From NCBI GenBank assembly GCA_016840035.1, contig JAEOTC010000154.1:1-64000 (forward strand): a DNA stretch of 64,000 nt, given 5' to 3'. Position 1 is the stretch's first letter. Each line of letters starts with the position of its first letter. The translations under genes were made by a program, and so were the position numbers. A model generated the notes under the pieces. It had not been told where the DNA came from, ran no database searches, and saw only the letters and a program-made list of their open reading frames with translations. This document shows, piece by piece, positions 25,447 through 34,799 of the stretch. Origin of the DNA: Candidatus Hodarchaeota archaeon. Its GTDB lineage: Archaea > Asgardarchaeota > Heimdallarchaeia > Hodarchaeales > Hodarchaeaceae.

Positions 25447-26470
25447 AAAGGACAATTCAATATCCACACCAGTTTTAACACCAAAAGATTTTGATTCAGG
25501 ATTTGATGTACGGTGGTGTCCCGGATGTGGTGACTATGCTATCTTAGCGAATTTGAAACGCGTGTTACCTACGTTAGGCATTCCAAAAGAGAATTTCGTG
25601 GTCGTTAGTGGTATCGGCTGTAGTAGTCGATTTCCATATTATATGGATACTTATGGAATGCACACTATTCATGGTAGAGCTCCTACAATCGCCACTGGTC
25701 TGAAATGCAGTCGTCCTGATCTGTCTATCTGGGTCGTTACAGGTGATGGCGATGGACTTTCTATCGGGGGAAATCATTTAATGCATGCCATTCGGAGAAA
25801 TGTCGATATCAAGATATTGCTCTTCAACAATCAAATTTATGGTCTTACAAAAGGGCAATATTCCCCTACGACAAAGCAATCCAAAAGAACAAAATCTTCA
25901 CCTACAGGATCCATAGATTATCCAGTTAATCCTATTTCTTGGGCGTTAGGAGCTGAAGCTACTTTCATTGCCCGGACAATTTTCCAATACCCTGACCACA
26001 TGCAAACTGTCCTCCGTCGCGCTGCAGAACATCGAGGAGTAAGCTTTGTTGAAATCTATCAGAATTGTGTTATTTTTAATGACGGAGCTTATCGTTATGC
26101 TACTGATAAAGAGATGCGATATGATAATATTTTTGAGCTAGAACATGGAAAACCGATGAAATTTGGTCGAGACCAAGAAAAAGGGATATTCCTTCATGGT
26201 CTCACTCCAAAAGTGATAAATTATAAACAGGCTGGATTTGAGGAATCCGATTTATTGCATCATGATGAAAATGCTCAAGAATCAACACTTGCATTCTTCT
26301 TATCACGAATGCGTTATCCTGAGTTCCCTGAACCAATAGGAATATTCAGAGCTATTCAAAAACCCACTTATAACGATATGCTTGATCAACAAATGGAAGA
26401 AGCCAAAAGAAACGTCACAAAACCACTACAAGAAATAGTAAATGGAGAAGAGAATTGGATAGTAACTTGA
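25439..26470 (+). CDS. korB: 2-oxoacid:ferredoxin oxidoreductase beta subunit
   Basis: The 343-residue subunit binds thiamine diphosphate: WCPGCGD near 30-36 and GDGDGLSIGGNH...NN (about 103-135). The motif SSPTGSIDYPVNPISWALGAEATFIAR is typical of 2-oxoglutarate-type KorB. I chose the ATG at 25439, preceded by GGAGG; the open frame extends 33 codons upstream inside korA but that part overlaps korA fully. Cysteines for the single [4Fe-4S] cluster include the CPGC pair. It is followed at 14 bases by the zinc-ribbon CBS gene. Confidence 0.94.
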   Translation: MSEKDNSISTPVLTPKDFDSGFDVRWCPGCGDYAILANLKRVLPTLGIPKENFVVVSGIGCSSRFPYYMDTYGMHTIHGRAPTIATGLKCSRPDLSIWVVTGDGDGLSIGGNHLMHAIRRNVDIKILLFNNQIYGLTKGQYSPTTKQSKRTKSSPTGSIDYPVNPISWALGAEATFIARTIFQYPDHMQTVLRRAAEHRGVSFVEIYQNCVIFNDGAYRYATDKEMRYDNIFELEHGKPMKFGRDQEKGIFLHGLTPKVINYKQAGFEESDLLHHDENAQESTLAFFLSRMRYPEFPEPIGIFRAIQKPTYNDMLDQQMEEAKRNVTKPLQEIVNGEENWIVT

Positions 26471-26484
26471 ATGAGGAGATAATT

Positions 26485-26997
26485 ATGAATTGCCCAGCGT
26501 GCGGATCTGAAAATATACCTGGAGTCTCAGTATGCGATAATTGTGGTACAGATTTGACATTCTTTGAAGAACCAAAACCAGTAACTGAATCCAAAATTGA
26601 AAAAGCAATTATGAAGGATAAACTCAGTGAAATTTGTGGAGAAAAGACAATTGCCATCAAAGTTCCTCCTTCCATGCATATTCGTGAAGTGATCACTATT
26701 ATGATTAAGAATCAAAAATGTTCAGTAGTTATTATGGAGGATGATCAAATCAAAGGCATTTTTACTGAAAGATCGTTACTTAAACGTGTTTGTGGTGACT
26801 CTCCAATCAATGTTGATAGGCCTGTTGCTGAAGCAATGCTGTGGGATCCAGAGATTCTGGCATCTTCTAACAGTGTAGCAGACGCACTTCATATGATGGA
26901 GGCTGGAGGTTATACTTATGCAATAATAGAGGGAGATCCTTTACGTGTTCTGAATATTAAAAATATTCTGGAGTACATTATTGAACTCGAGTTGTAA
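26485..26997 (+). CDS. Zinc-ribbon CBS-domain protein
   Basis: The 170-residue protein begins with a small zinc ribbon (C3, C6, C17, C20: CPAC and CDNC) joined to a Bateman module of two CBS repeats (KGIFTERSLLKRV and an ending around VLNIKNILEYI). GAGGAG precedes the ATG at 26485. Position directly after korB suggests control or assembly of the oxidoreductase; the zinc ribbon may serve protein contact. The second CBS repeat lacks the clear T/S-x-x-D end. Different from the CBS protein at 23.0 kb, so not a duplicate. Confidence 0.88.
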   Translation: MNCPACGSENIPGVSVCDNCGTDLTFFEEPKPVTESKIEKAIMKDKLSEICGEKTIAIKVPPSMHIREVITIMIKNQKCSVVIMEDDQIKGIFTERSLLKRVCGDSPINVDRPVAEAMLWDPEILASSNSVADALHMMEAGGYTYAIIEGDPLRVLNIKNILEYIIELEL

Positions 26998-27015
26998 TTA
27001 TTTAGGAGATCTTTG

Positions 27016-27420
27016 ATGACGGACAAAGTAACATTATCTAAAGAGGAGTGGAAAAAGAAGCTCTCTCTAGAGCAATTTCGTATCTTAAGGGAAAAAGGAA
27101 CAGAGCGAGCGTTTACTGGGGAGTACTGGAATCATTTTGAAACTGGTAAATACAAGTGTTCAGGTTGTGGGGAAGTATTGTTCACCTCGAAAGATAAATT
27201 TACCTCTGACTGTGGTTGGCCGAGTTTTTCAGCTCCTGCTGATGATATAATCGAAGAGAAGCAGGATCTCAGTTATGGAATGATCCGTACTGAAGTTCTT
27301 TGTAAGAAATGTGGAGGACATCTGGGACATGTGTTTAATGATGGTCCTAGAGACAAGGGAGGATTACGCTATTGCATTAATTCCCTTTCACTTAAGTTTG
27401 AAAAAAAGAGTGACCTATAA
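27016..27420 (+). CDS. msrB: Peptide-methionine (R)-S-oxide reductase
   Basis: The 134-residue enzyme has all MsrB features: two zinc-binding pairs (CSGCG and CKKCGGHLGHVF), the substrate segment DCGWPSFSAP, and the catalytic Cys in RYCINSLSL. It repairs R-methionine sulfoxide in proteins. The start is ATG 27016 after GGAGAT. It is the last gene of the CBS-korAB-CBS operon, and MsrA is encoded 2.4 kb away on the other strand. Repair of oxidised methionine beside an oxygen-sensitive oxidoreductase is a plausible reason for the linkage. Confidence 0.95.
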   Translation: MTDKVTLSKEEWKKKLSLEQFRILREKGTERAFTGEYWNHFETGKYKCSGCGEVLFTSKDKFTSDCGWPSFSAPADDIIEEKQDLSYGMIRTEVLCKKCGGHLGHVFNDGPRDKGGLRYCINSLSLKFEKKSDL

Positions 27421-27480
27421 GTTTCTAAAATCAAACATCCTTAAATTCGGGATAGAGAGAAGATAAGAACACTAGTGATC

Positions 27481-28839
27481 TTACTTTCCTATTCGCTTTC
27501 GTTTTTCTAGGTAACTAATTACCATAACAAGGAAAATACTAGGAAATAAAAATCCTTGAGTTAATAACGCTGTAGTATCGGTATTGTTCGATTCAGTTAA
27601 TGAATCAGAGTCTGTATCTCTGGGTGTTAAACCATAAGTAGAACTGAAGGGATAAGCTAAAGGAAATGGATCAAAGTTACCTGATTCTCCATCAATTGCA
27701 TAGGGAAAATCAATAAAAAGATCTCCATCGTCATTAGGTGAAGTCCAATCACTCCAAAAATTATGACTGAAGTTATTCAAGAATCCCGAATCAAATGATT
27801 GAGAGGAAGAGGGTAATGAATTGTCAACAAAATTATTGAAAACTAGAGTGTTGTTTATAGCAGATCCACTAAGGATTAAACCATAACCTCCACTAAGCGA
27901 GATGTTATTCCCCTGGATTGTCAGATTATGACAATCCTCACCAAGAAAAATACCATTTTGTTGATGATTCTCTATTGAATTGTTTATAATTTGAAAATTA
28001 CTGGCTAGGAAGACCTCTAATCCATTAAAGCCATTATCAAAGATATAATTCCAATTTATCAAAGACCCTCCAAATGCGAACTCATATTGGATGCCATTCA
28101 GAGTATTTTGATAGATTCGATTATAAGTAATATTTACAAGGAAATTATCCCCTAAGAAAATACCATTAAGAGTATTATCATAGATTTCATTATCAAAAAC
28201 AAGTGTACCCCGTGTATACATTAGAAATTCTAATCCCTCTCCATTCTCATGAATTTTATTTCTAACAATCTTTACTTGGTCAAAATCTTCGATACCAATT
28301 CCCTTCCATTGATTTTTGAAGATATCATTTTCAAAAATGTATGCATTTGCACGCCCAAACAGATTGATACCATATTCATTCTCTGAAATGAAGTTATGAG
28401 AAATTGTGCTATTGTAACCTTGTAGATCAATTCCAACTGAATTATGTAAAATATGATTCCCAGATATTATTACATTATAGGTGTTCCATAGAGAAATCCC
28501 TGTTGTCCCACCAATCAATGTACAGTTCTCAATTGATAAATATAATGAAGTTTCTTCTATCCAAATGAGTCTATCACTTGTATTTGTTATCAAAAGATTT
28601 GAAATCAGAAAAGGTTTATTGGGTGATCCATCACGAGTACCATTTAAGTCCCAGTTTTCAATTCGAGATTGATTTCTAAGATCTTCGTCAGTAAAAATAC
28701 GTATCGATCCATACTCCTGCAATTCAGTCAGATTAGACTGAGATTGACCTTTAATGTCGAAAGCTCTGATCGAAGGATTCGAACTGAATATTATTAAAAC
28801 AATTATCCCAATAATTCCGAATATAATCCCCTTTCTCAT
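27481..28839 (-). CDS. Secreted right-handed beta-helix (NosD-like) surface protein
   Basis: The 452-residue protein has an N-terminal signal segment (about 5-23), then repeats of about 22-24 residues with turns such as GIDLQGYNSTISHNFI, GINLFGRANAYIFENDI and GIFLGDNFLVNITYNRI. This is the NosD/PbH1 parallel beta-helix pattern, which makes a carbohydrate-binding or structural rod. Many N-x-S/T sites suggest N-glycosylation. A SLTESNNTDTTALL linker and a C-terminal membrane helix with a basic end (YLEKRKRIGK) anchor it outside the cell. Substrate unknown. It is convergent with msrB. Confidence 0.85.
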   Translation of the reverse strand: MRKGIIFGIIGIIVLIIFSSNPSIRAFDIKGQSQSNLTELQEYGSIRIFTDEDLRNQSRIENWDLNGTRDGSPNKPFLISNLLITNTSDRLIWIEETSLYLSIENCTLIGGTTGISLWNTYNVIISGNHILHNSVGIDLQGYNSTISHNFISENEYGINLFGRANAYIFENDIFKNQWKGIGIEDFDQVKIVRNKIHENGEGLEFLMYTRGTLVFDNEIYDNTLNGIFLGDNFLVNITYNRIYQNTLNGIQYEFAFGGSLINWNYIFDNGFNGLEVFLASNFQIINNSIENHQQNGIFLGEDCHNLTIQGNNISLSGGYGLILSGSAINNTLVFNNFVDNSLPSSSQSFDSGFLNNFSHNFWSDWTSPNDDGDLFIDFPYAIDGESGNFDPFPLAYPFSSTYGLTPRDTDSDSLTESNNTDTTALLTQGFLFPSIFLVMVISYLEKRKRIGK

Positions 28840-28981
28840 TTCATTATCTCCTGAATAACTTAAATTGTTATTCTGTTTTAAATTTATAAGAATTTTATTG
28901 ACGGAAAATCTTCTGTTCCTTCCTGGGTGATTTTTGATTTTTTTTTTAAGAAAAATTGAGTAAGCAAAGAAACTCGATCAT

Positions 28982-29794
28982 CTAAACAGGTTTTCGAGCT
29001 TTTAAAGTAAACATCATAGGAATTTGTTGATATTCCTTAGGAAGATACCACCAGCCATCTTTTTCCTGGAGAAAAGGAAACATTTCCCAAGAGATGAAAG
29101 GATATTCATGAATAAACTCTATCTGCAAACCAGCAGCAATTAAATTATTCACAATGTAACCAAGATCATGTACCCATCCATATTCTCGTGTATTTTTGAT
29201 TTTCACATCTCCACTCGCATATGATGAGTCATAATCAAACGCAAGAGGTTCGTCTTGATGGAAGTAGGGGAATCGCACTCGTAACTCAGATTCATGTTCA
29301 TCATCAAAAATTAACGCAAAAGGATGGCCTTCCGCGATATAGAAAAACCCACCTGGTTTTAAATAATAAGCAATCATTTCAGCCCATTTTTTCAATTCTG
29401 GAAGCCAAAAAATTGCTCCATGGCTAGTAAAAACTATGTCAAATGACTTTTCTGCAAGATTTGTTTGATCTAATTTACCTATTTCTGTTTGAATGAAAGT
29501 AGCATCTAATCCAATTTCTTCACTTAATTGAGAGGCGAGTTTTATTGCTTGGGATGAAAAATCAACACCTGTTACTTTAGCACCAAGTCTTGCCCATGAT
29601 AAGGTATCTTTTCCAAAATGACATTGTAAATGAAGTAATGTTTTACCTGTAACGTCTCCAACTTCTTTAACTTCAAGATCACTTATGGATATTCCTCCTT
29701 CTCGAAATTTTTTGACATCATAAAATTCACTTCCAAAATGAACCTTGGCTAGCTCGTCCCAGCGATTCTTATTCTTTTCTATATAGTCTTTCAT
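28982..29794 (-). CDS. Class I SAM-dependent methyltransferase
   Basis: The 270-residue protein has the SAM-binding series: LLHLQCHFGKDTLSWARLGAKVTGVDFS (about 53-80, motif I and the acidic end of strand 2), then SFDIVFTSHG (motif II/IV) and LKPGGFFYIAEGHP (post II). The C-terminal 90 residues, aromatic-rich, form a substrate domain. It resembles the small-molecule methyltransferases often named UbiE/SmtA-like, but the substrate cannot be read from sequence. It lies upstream of no clear partner; msrA is 34 bases behind it on the same strand and may be cotranscribed. Confidence 0.85.
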   Translation of the reverse strand: MKDYIEKNKNRWDELAKVHFGSEFYDVKKFREGGISISDLEVKEVGDVTGKTLLHLQCHFGKDTLSWARLGAKVTGVDFSSQAIKLASQLSEEIGLDATFIQTEIGKLDQTNLAEKSFDIVFTSHGAIFWLPELKKWAEMIAYYLKPGGFFYIAEGHPFALIFDDEHESELRVRFPYFHQDEPLAFDYDSSYASGDVKIKNTREYGWVHDLGYIVNNLIAAGLQIEFIHEYPFISWEMFPFLQEKDGWWYLPKEYQQIPMMFTLKARKPV

Positions 29795-29827
29795 GCTGAT
29801 TCATCCATCATTTCTTCTAAGCTGGAA

Positions 29828-30382
29828 TTAAAGGATAGGCTTCAATTTGTGACTGAAATTCTGATGAACCTTTGATATTTTGGGTGAGATTACAAATGAG
29901 CAATATGATTGAGTGGGATTCTTCTCATAATAATTCTGATGATACTCTTCAGCAATATAATATTCTTCAAATGGAGAAATTTCAGTTACAATTGGATTCT
30001 TCCATATCTTCTCTTGTTCTAAGCGTTTAATTGCATAAAGGGCACTTTCTTCTTGTTCTTCAGAATGACAGAAAATGACTGATCGATACTGCGAACCGAC
30101 ATCTGCCCCCTGCCTATTCAATTGTGTAGGATCATGAATAGCAAAGAAGATTTCTAAAAGCTCATCAAAAGAGATTACACTAGGGTCAAATGTGATTTGC
30201 ACAACTTCAGCATGGCCGGTGATTCCTGAGCAAACTTGTTCGTATGAAGGGTTTTTAATCTTTCCACCAGAATAACCAGATGTGACCTTTGAAATACCTT
30301 CAATATAATTAAATACTGCGTCTAAACACCAGAAACAACCTCCTCCTAAAGTAGCAATAGAATGAGTCTTACTTTTTGTCAT
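29828..30382 (-). CDS. msrA: Peptide-methionine (S)-S-oxide reductase
   Basis: The 184-residue enzyme shows GCFWC near residue 15-19, whose first Cys is catalytic, then EGISKVTSGYSGG, YEQVCSGITGHAEVVQI and the EEYHQNYYEKNP motif. It reduces S-methionine sulfoxide. GAGGAA before ATG 30382 decides the start over an upstream TTG. It works on the other stereoisomer from MsrB (27.0 kb). Two Msr genes in an otherwise anaerobic gene set suggest exposure to oxygen or other oxidants. Confidence 0.95.
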   Translation of the reverse strand: MTKSKTHSIATLGGGCFWCLDAVFNYIEGISKVTSGYSGGKIKNPSYEQVCSGITGHAEVVQITFDPSVISFDELLEIFFAIHDPTQLNRQGADVGSQYRSVIFCHSEEQEESALYAIKRLEQEKIWKNPIVTEISPFEEYYIAEEYHQNYYEKNPTQSYCSFVISPKISKVHQNFSHKLKPIL

Positions 30383-30549
30383 AAATATCAATTCCTCTTT
30401 GATCCTTTATCTAAGAAGTCTATTGATGTCGATTAAGGTTTTCTATATTTGAAATCGTAATTTCTTCTAAGGGAGCTCAGGAGGAAATTCACAATTTTCT
30501 CTAAAAATGTATTTAGAGTGGACTAAGTATAAGTAGGAGTCAATAGAGG

Positions 30550-31599
30550 ATGACTCTTATGCGAGAAAAGACAATCCTAGAACTTTATGAAGCCATGTAC
30601 ACAAGTCGATACTTAGAAAAAATAGTCACACAGCTTTGGGAGAAGGGAAATATTTATGGAGAAATGCATCTAGGAATTGGAGAAGAAGCAATTATTGCAG
30701 GAGTTCTATCTCACCTAATTCCTGGTGATGCAATTTCTACTGATCATAGGAGCACACCACCATTTGTGATGAGAGGGGTTGACATTGAGTCACTATTATT
30801 GGAATTCCTAGGTCATCCAAAGGGATTATGTTCGGGATTGGGAGGGCATATGCACTTATTCTGTAAAGAACTATTACTTACCTCCTCAGGAATTGTTGGT
30901 TCTTCAGGTCCTTCGGCTGTTGGTTTTGCGCTAGCTACAAAATATCAAAAAACGAAAAATATTGCGGTAGCTTTCTTTGGTGAGGGGAGTATGAATCAAG
31001 GAATGCTCCTTGAATCTCTAAATCTCGCTTCATCACTCAACTTACCAGTCTTATTTATCTGTAAAGATAATAACTGGGCGATTACTACCCGATCCAACGA
31101 GGTTACTGGAGGGGTCTTATTAGATCGAGTGAGAGGATTTGGAATCGAAGCTCGTGAAGTCGATGGATCGGATTGTATGGCCGTATGGCAAGCTGTTGAA
31201 ACTGCCATTCCGAGATTAAGAAAAAGAAATCCAGCTCCCTATTTTATACAAGCTAGTTGTACGCATAACGAAGGACATTTTTTGGGAGACCCATTATTAC
31301 GGTTCCACCGATCCCCCAAGAAGGAATTGGGTGCAGTAACAGGTCCTTTAACTAAATCAGTACTCCATTACAAAGGGGGTCGATTAGATAAGAGAATCAG
31401 TAGTGTGTCCAATGTACTCGCTCTGATTGCTAAGGCAAGAGCACAATTAAGTTTTTCCAATGATCCAATCAGACGTTTAGAGAAGACTCAAACCCACCTC
31501 AAGGACCAATTCGCGCAGATTAAGCTTAAAGTGGAAAAGAAGATTAATTCTATTTCAGAACGGGTTCTAAACCTTGTTCAGGAGGAGGCTTCATTATGA
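30550..31599 (+). CDS. 2-oxoacid (pyruvate/acetoin) dehydrogenase E1 component alpha
   Basis: The 349-residue subunit has the E1 alpha fold: EMHLGIGEEAIIAGV, DHRSTPPFVMRGVD, and the thiamine diphosphate motif GEGSMNQGMLLESLNLAS...DNNWAI (about 142-177). It would decarboxylate a 2-oxoacid or cleave acetoin together with the beta subunit. Start is ATG 30550; ATG 30559, with GAGGA eight bases before it, is equally possible. The last bases overlap the beta gene by 4 (ATGA). The C-terminal 80 residues form a helical extension rich in Lys. No E2 or E3 gene is nearby, so the acceptor of the acyl group is unknown. Confidence 0.88.
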   Translation: MTLMREKTILELYEAMYTSRYLEKIVTQLWEKGNIYGEMHLGIGEEAIIAGVLSHLIPGDAISTDHRSTPPFVMRGVDIESLLLEFLGHPKGLCSGLGGHMHLFCKELLLTSSGIVGSSGPSAVGFALATKYQKTKNIAVAFFGEGSMNQGMLLESLNLASSLNLPVLFICKDNNWAITTRSNEVTGGVLLDRVRGFGIEAREVDGSDCMAVWQAVETAIPRLRKRNPAPYFIQASCTHNEGHFLGDPLLRFHRSPKKELGAVTGPLTKSVLHYKGGRLDKRISSVSNVLALIAKARAQLSFSNDPIRRLEKTQTHLKDQFAQIKLKVEKKINSISERVLNLVQEEASL

Positions 31600-32609
31600 G
31601 AAAGATGGAATTTGCCGAAGCGATTGAAAGTGCTTTGAAGCATGCCATGACCAACGATCCAGACATCTTTCTAATGGGAGAGGATGTCCATACATTACGA
31701 ATAAATCTCTTAGCTCAGTTTGGAAAAGAAAGAGTAATTTCTACCTCTATCAGCGAAAGTGCATTTCTTGGAGCAGGGGTCACAGCCGCAATGGCAGGTC
31801 TTCGACCGATTATTGAAATTATGCTGATCGATTTTATTGGCGTAGCAATAGATGCATTACTTAATCACGCTTCTAAAATTCTTACTTTTTCAGGTGGCAA
31901 GTGGAATGTCCCATTAGTCGTAAGAACAAGCTGTGGAGGAGGGTATGGCGATGGAGGACAGCATGAACAGTCTTTATGGGGATGGCTAGCCCATATTCCA
32001 GGATTACATGTTGTGGTTCCTTCAAATCCTAGCGATGCAGGCCAGTTATTGCTTTCTGCAATTGAATCAGACCATCCCGTAATTTATCTTGAACACAAAT
32101 TACTAGCTGACTATTGGTTAGATTATATGGGAACTGGCGGTCGAGAAAATGTTTCTTTTGATGTACCCGAAAAAGGAGCCATTGGAGAAGTCCCTGAGAA
32201 ATGGGAATCATTACCAATAGGCAAAGCTAACATTCTTCGTGAGGGGGATGATATTACCTTAATTAGTCTTGGGGTTTCTGTCCATAGATGTCTTGAAGCT
32301 GCAAATATTTTATCTGAGGATGAAATTTCGGTTGAAGTTCTTGATCTACGCTGGGTTTCTCCGCTTGATAAGGAAGCGATAATTACCTCCGTATCAAAAA
32401 CCAAACGAGTAATCGTAGTTGACGAAGATTACATGCGATTTGGACTATCAGGAGAAATTGCTGCCATTCTTGCAGAAGAAAATATCTCACCTATCCAGTT
32501 TGGTAGGGTTTGCACAGAACACACAATTCCATTTAACCGGCATTTGGAGGACAATGTTCTCCCAAATGTAAATCGTATCCTTGCCCTTGCGAGAAAATTT
32601 AAAAGTTAG
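31596..32609 (+). CDS. 2-oxoacid (pyruvate/acetoin) dehydrogenase E1 component beta
   Basis: The 337-residue subunit matches E1 beta: FAEAIESALKHAM, MGEDVHTL, the SISESAFLGAGVTAAMAGLRPIIE segment, and GGGYGDGGQHEQSLWGWLAHIPGLHVVVPSNPSDA. The C-terminal domain begins near DDITLISLGVSVHRCLEAA. It pairs with the alpha subunit encoded just upstream. Without E2/E3 here, the enzyme could use components encoded elsewhere or an artificial acceptor; the only lipoyl protein in the window is the GcvH-type one at 20.5 kb. Confidence 0.9.
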   Translation: MRKMEFAEAIESALKHAMTNDPDIFLMGEDVHTLRINLLAQFGKERVISTSISESAFLGAGVTAAMAGLRPIIEIMLIDFIGVAIDALLNHASKILTFSGGKWNVPLVVRTSCGGGYGDGGQHEQSLWGWLAHIPGLHVVVPSNPSDAGQLLLSAIESDHPVIYLEHKLLADYWLDYMGTGGRENVSFDVPEKGAIGEVPEKWESLPIGKANILREGDDITLISLGVSVHRCLEAANILSEDEISVEVLDLRWVSPLDKEAIITSVSKTKRVIVVDEDYMRFGLSGEIAAILAEENISPIQFGRVCTEHTIPFNRHLEDNVLPNVNRILALARKFKS

Positions 32610-32655
32610 AAAACAGACCTCCTAGGCATAAATGTCATGAATAGTAGTGATTCCA

Positions 32656-33297
32656 ATGGAAAATACTTCATACTCAATCTATAATCCAATTAAATGGCCT
32701 TTAATATGTATAGCAGGAGTATTAGCAATTATCCAATACCTTATCTTTAGCTATCTCGCGTTTCTTGCTTTTCCAGAGAGTTTTGATCCGTTTAATAATT
32801 ACTTGAGTCAATTAGGAAATAGTGTAAGAAATCCCGAGGGGGCAATTTTTTATTTTCTTGCGATAATCTTCTCAGGAATCCTTACTGTATTTTTCTATAG
32901 TGGATTCTACTATTATTACTCAAAGAAAAAAATGAATCGAACGTTACAAGTAATCCTGATCTTGGGAATATTGAACGGTATTGCTATTTTTTTAAGTGGA
33001 GTATTTTCAGAATCAGTAAATAACGATCTACACTATATATCCTCCTTTCTGATATTTGTAACCCTCCTTCCATTAGTAATACTGATGAATATTTACATTT
33101 GGAGTGTACAGAATGAACCGAAGATCACAATAGGATTAGGTTTGTTAATCATCATTATAGATTTAATTTTCATAGCAATAGTGATTATAGGAGGAGATTT
33201 ATTTGAAAACGGAGCGATTTGGGAATGGTTATCTTTAGGTAGCTACTTTATCTGGATGTTATCCCTAATTTCCAATATCCTACGAGAGATTGAATAG
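32656..33297 (+). CDS. DUF998-family integral membrane protein
   Basis: The protein (213 residues from ATG 32656; GTG 32647 would add three) has six hydrophobic segments. The family feature is the loop FDPFNNYLSQLGNSVRNPEGAIFYFLAII after the first helix. DUF998 proteins have no settled function; some are linked to rhodopsin-like or signalling genes. SD-like AGTGAT lies five bases before the chosen ATG. It follows the E1 beta gene by 46 bases and could be in the same transcript. Confidence 0.78.
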   Translation: MENTSYSIYNPIKWPLICIAGVLAIIQYLIFSYLAFLAFPESFDPFNNYLSQLGNSVRNPEGAIFYFLAIIFSGILTVFFYSGFYYYYSKKKMNRTLQVILILGILNGIAIFLSGVFSESVNNDLHYISSFLIFVTLLPLVILMNIYIWSVQNEPKITIGLGLLIIIIDLIFIAIVIIGGDLFENGAIWEWLSLGSYFIWMLSLISNILREIE

Positions 33298-33404
33298 AGT
33301 CATTTAGACTTTCTAAATCTCGAAAACTGATTCCAAAGTAAATCCATTTTTTTAAATAGGAAGAAGATATCGGATTATTTAATAAAACATAGAAGTGATT
33401 GAAC

Positions 33405-33614
33405 ATGGAACCTATCGATTACGAAGCAGAATATGAAGAGATTAAGCGTGTTCTAAAAGAGCATGGAGGGGAATTGGATTATCGAACCTTAAATGAAATC
33501 TTGGCTGATAAATTTGAAGGAATTCGGCTACGACTCAAAACCATGAAGGAAAAAGGATTAGTAGAGTTTGAGGGTGTGGTCCCTTCATTTGATTCTCAAA
33601 TACGATTAATCTAG
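33405..33614 (+). CDS. Small winged-helix-like protein
   Basis: A 69-residue protein from ATG 33405. The sequence YEEIKRVLKEHGGELDYRTLNEILADKFEGIRLRLKTMKEKGLVEFEGV reads as three helices and a beta wing, the outline of a winged-helix DNA-binding domain. It is acidic at the N-terminus and has no Cys. The neighbours are a membrane protein and a convergent oxidoreductase. A role as small regulator is suggested only by fold. Confidence 0.6.
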   Translation: MEPIDYEAEYEEIKRVLKEHGGELDYRTLNEILADKFEGIRLRLKTMKEKGLVEFEGVVPSFDSQIRLI

Positions 33615-33622
33615 TGTTCAAT

Positions 33623-34651
33623 TTAGATTTCTGGTTCTTCAGATATTTTCACAATAAGTTTTCCTTTGTTTGATCCGTCAAATAACTTATTAAGAGATTT
33701 CGGTGCGTTTTCCAATCCTTTTACGATTTCTTCTCGGTAAATTAGTTTCTTGGATGTATACCAGAGATGTAAATCCTTGAATGCTTCGTCCATTCTCTTA
33801 AAGTAATCAGTTACAATGAATCCCGAAACGGTAGCTCGTTTGACTAAAATATTAGCAAAATTGTAAGGACCCGCAATTCTTTCTGTTGCATTATATTGAG
33901 AAATTAATCCACAGATTACCACACGAGAATGAAGATTCAAATTTCCAAGAGCTGCATCCAATATTTTTCCTCCCACATTCGCAAAATAAATGTCTATACC
34001 ATCAGGTGCTAGTTCCTTTAAACGATTGAAAACAGATTCTGTCTTATAATTGATAGCTGCATCAAATCCTAATTCCTGTGTTAACCAATCACATTTATCA
34101 TTAGTACCTGCAATTCCGATCACCCGACAGCCTTTGATTTTTCCAATTTGACCAACCAAGGAACCCACTGCCCCTGCAGCTGCCGATACGACAAGAGTGT
34201 CATCTTCTTTAGGCTTACCAATATCTAATAGACCAAAATAAGCAGTTAATCCAATCATTCCAAATAAATTAAGAAAATTAGGTAGAGGAACACCAGGAAA
34301 TGAAGGAAGAATATTCATCCAACCTGAACCATCACTAATGAAATAGTCTTGCCAACCAAGCAACCCTGTAACCATAATCCCTTCCTTAAACCGTGGATTC
34401 TTGCTTTTTATAACTACCCCAATTCCAATCCCTCTCATCACACCTCCTATCTTTACTGGTGGTACATAAGTTTCAACAGGATTCATCCAACCTCTATTGG
34501 TTGGATCAAGAGATAAATAGATATTCTTAACAAGAAATTCTCCTGATTGTAACTCAGGAATGTCGGTTTCAGCCAGTTCAAAATCGGATTCCTTCGTTAA
34601 ACCTATTGGCCGTTGCTTCAAAAGCCACTGACGATTGATTTTAGCGGTCAT
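33623..34651 (-). CDS. Zinc-free MDR oxidoreductase (PTGR/CurA-like enone reductase family)
   Basis: The 342-residue protein belongs to the medium-chain dehydrogenase/reductase family: SLDPTNRGWM near residue 47-56, MRGIGIGVV, the NAD(P)-binding SAAAGAVGSLVGQIGKIKGCRVIGIAG (about 155-181) and the ANVGGKILDAALGNLN stretch. The Cys/His zinc sites of alcohol dehydrogenases are missing, as in prostaglandin/leukotriene reductases and bacterial CurA. It should reduce the double bond of an enone with NADPH. It lies in the opposite direction to the ubiquitin-like operon and shares its upstream region. Confidence 0.88.
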   Translation of the reverse strand: MTAKINRQWLLKQRPIGLTKESDFELAETDIPELQSGEFLVKNIYLSLDPTNRGWMNPVETYVPPVKIGGVMRGIGIGVVIKSKNPRFKEGIMVTGLLGWQDYFISDGSGWMNILPSFPGVPLPNFLNLFGMIGLTAYFGLLDIGKPKEDDTLVVSAAAGAVGSLVGQIGKIKGCRVIGIAGTNDKCDWLTQELGFDAAINYKTESVFNRLKELAPDGIDIYFANVGGKILDAALGNLNLHSRVVICGLISQYNATERIAGPYNFANILVKRATVSGFIVTDYFKRMDEAFKDLHLWYTSKKLIYREEIVKGLENAPKSLNKLFDGSNKGKLIVKISEEPEI

Positions 34652-34799
34652 CTTTATTACTTCAATTAGATAGATATGAAGAGATTTCGAAGAATTATCT
34701 ATATCTATTCCTGAGATTTTCCCCTGAAAACCCCAGGGCTAGTATTGCCGTATAATTTGCTAGAATGTGGTGTGTGGGGTTCCTTTTCCCAGAAGTAAA

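Noticed and set aside
33405-33614. 69-residue protein considered as the missing ubiquitin-like modifier
   Set aside because: It reads as a winged helix, mostly helical, with no beta-grasp pattern and no terminal Gly.
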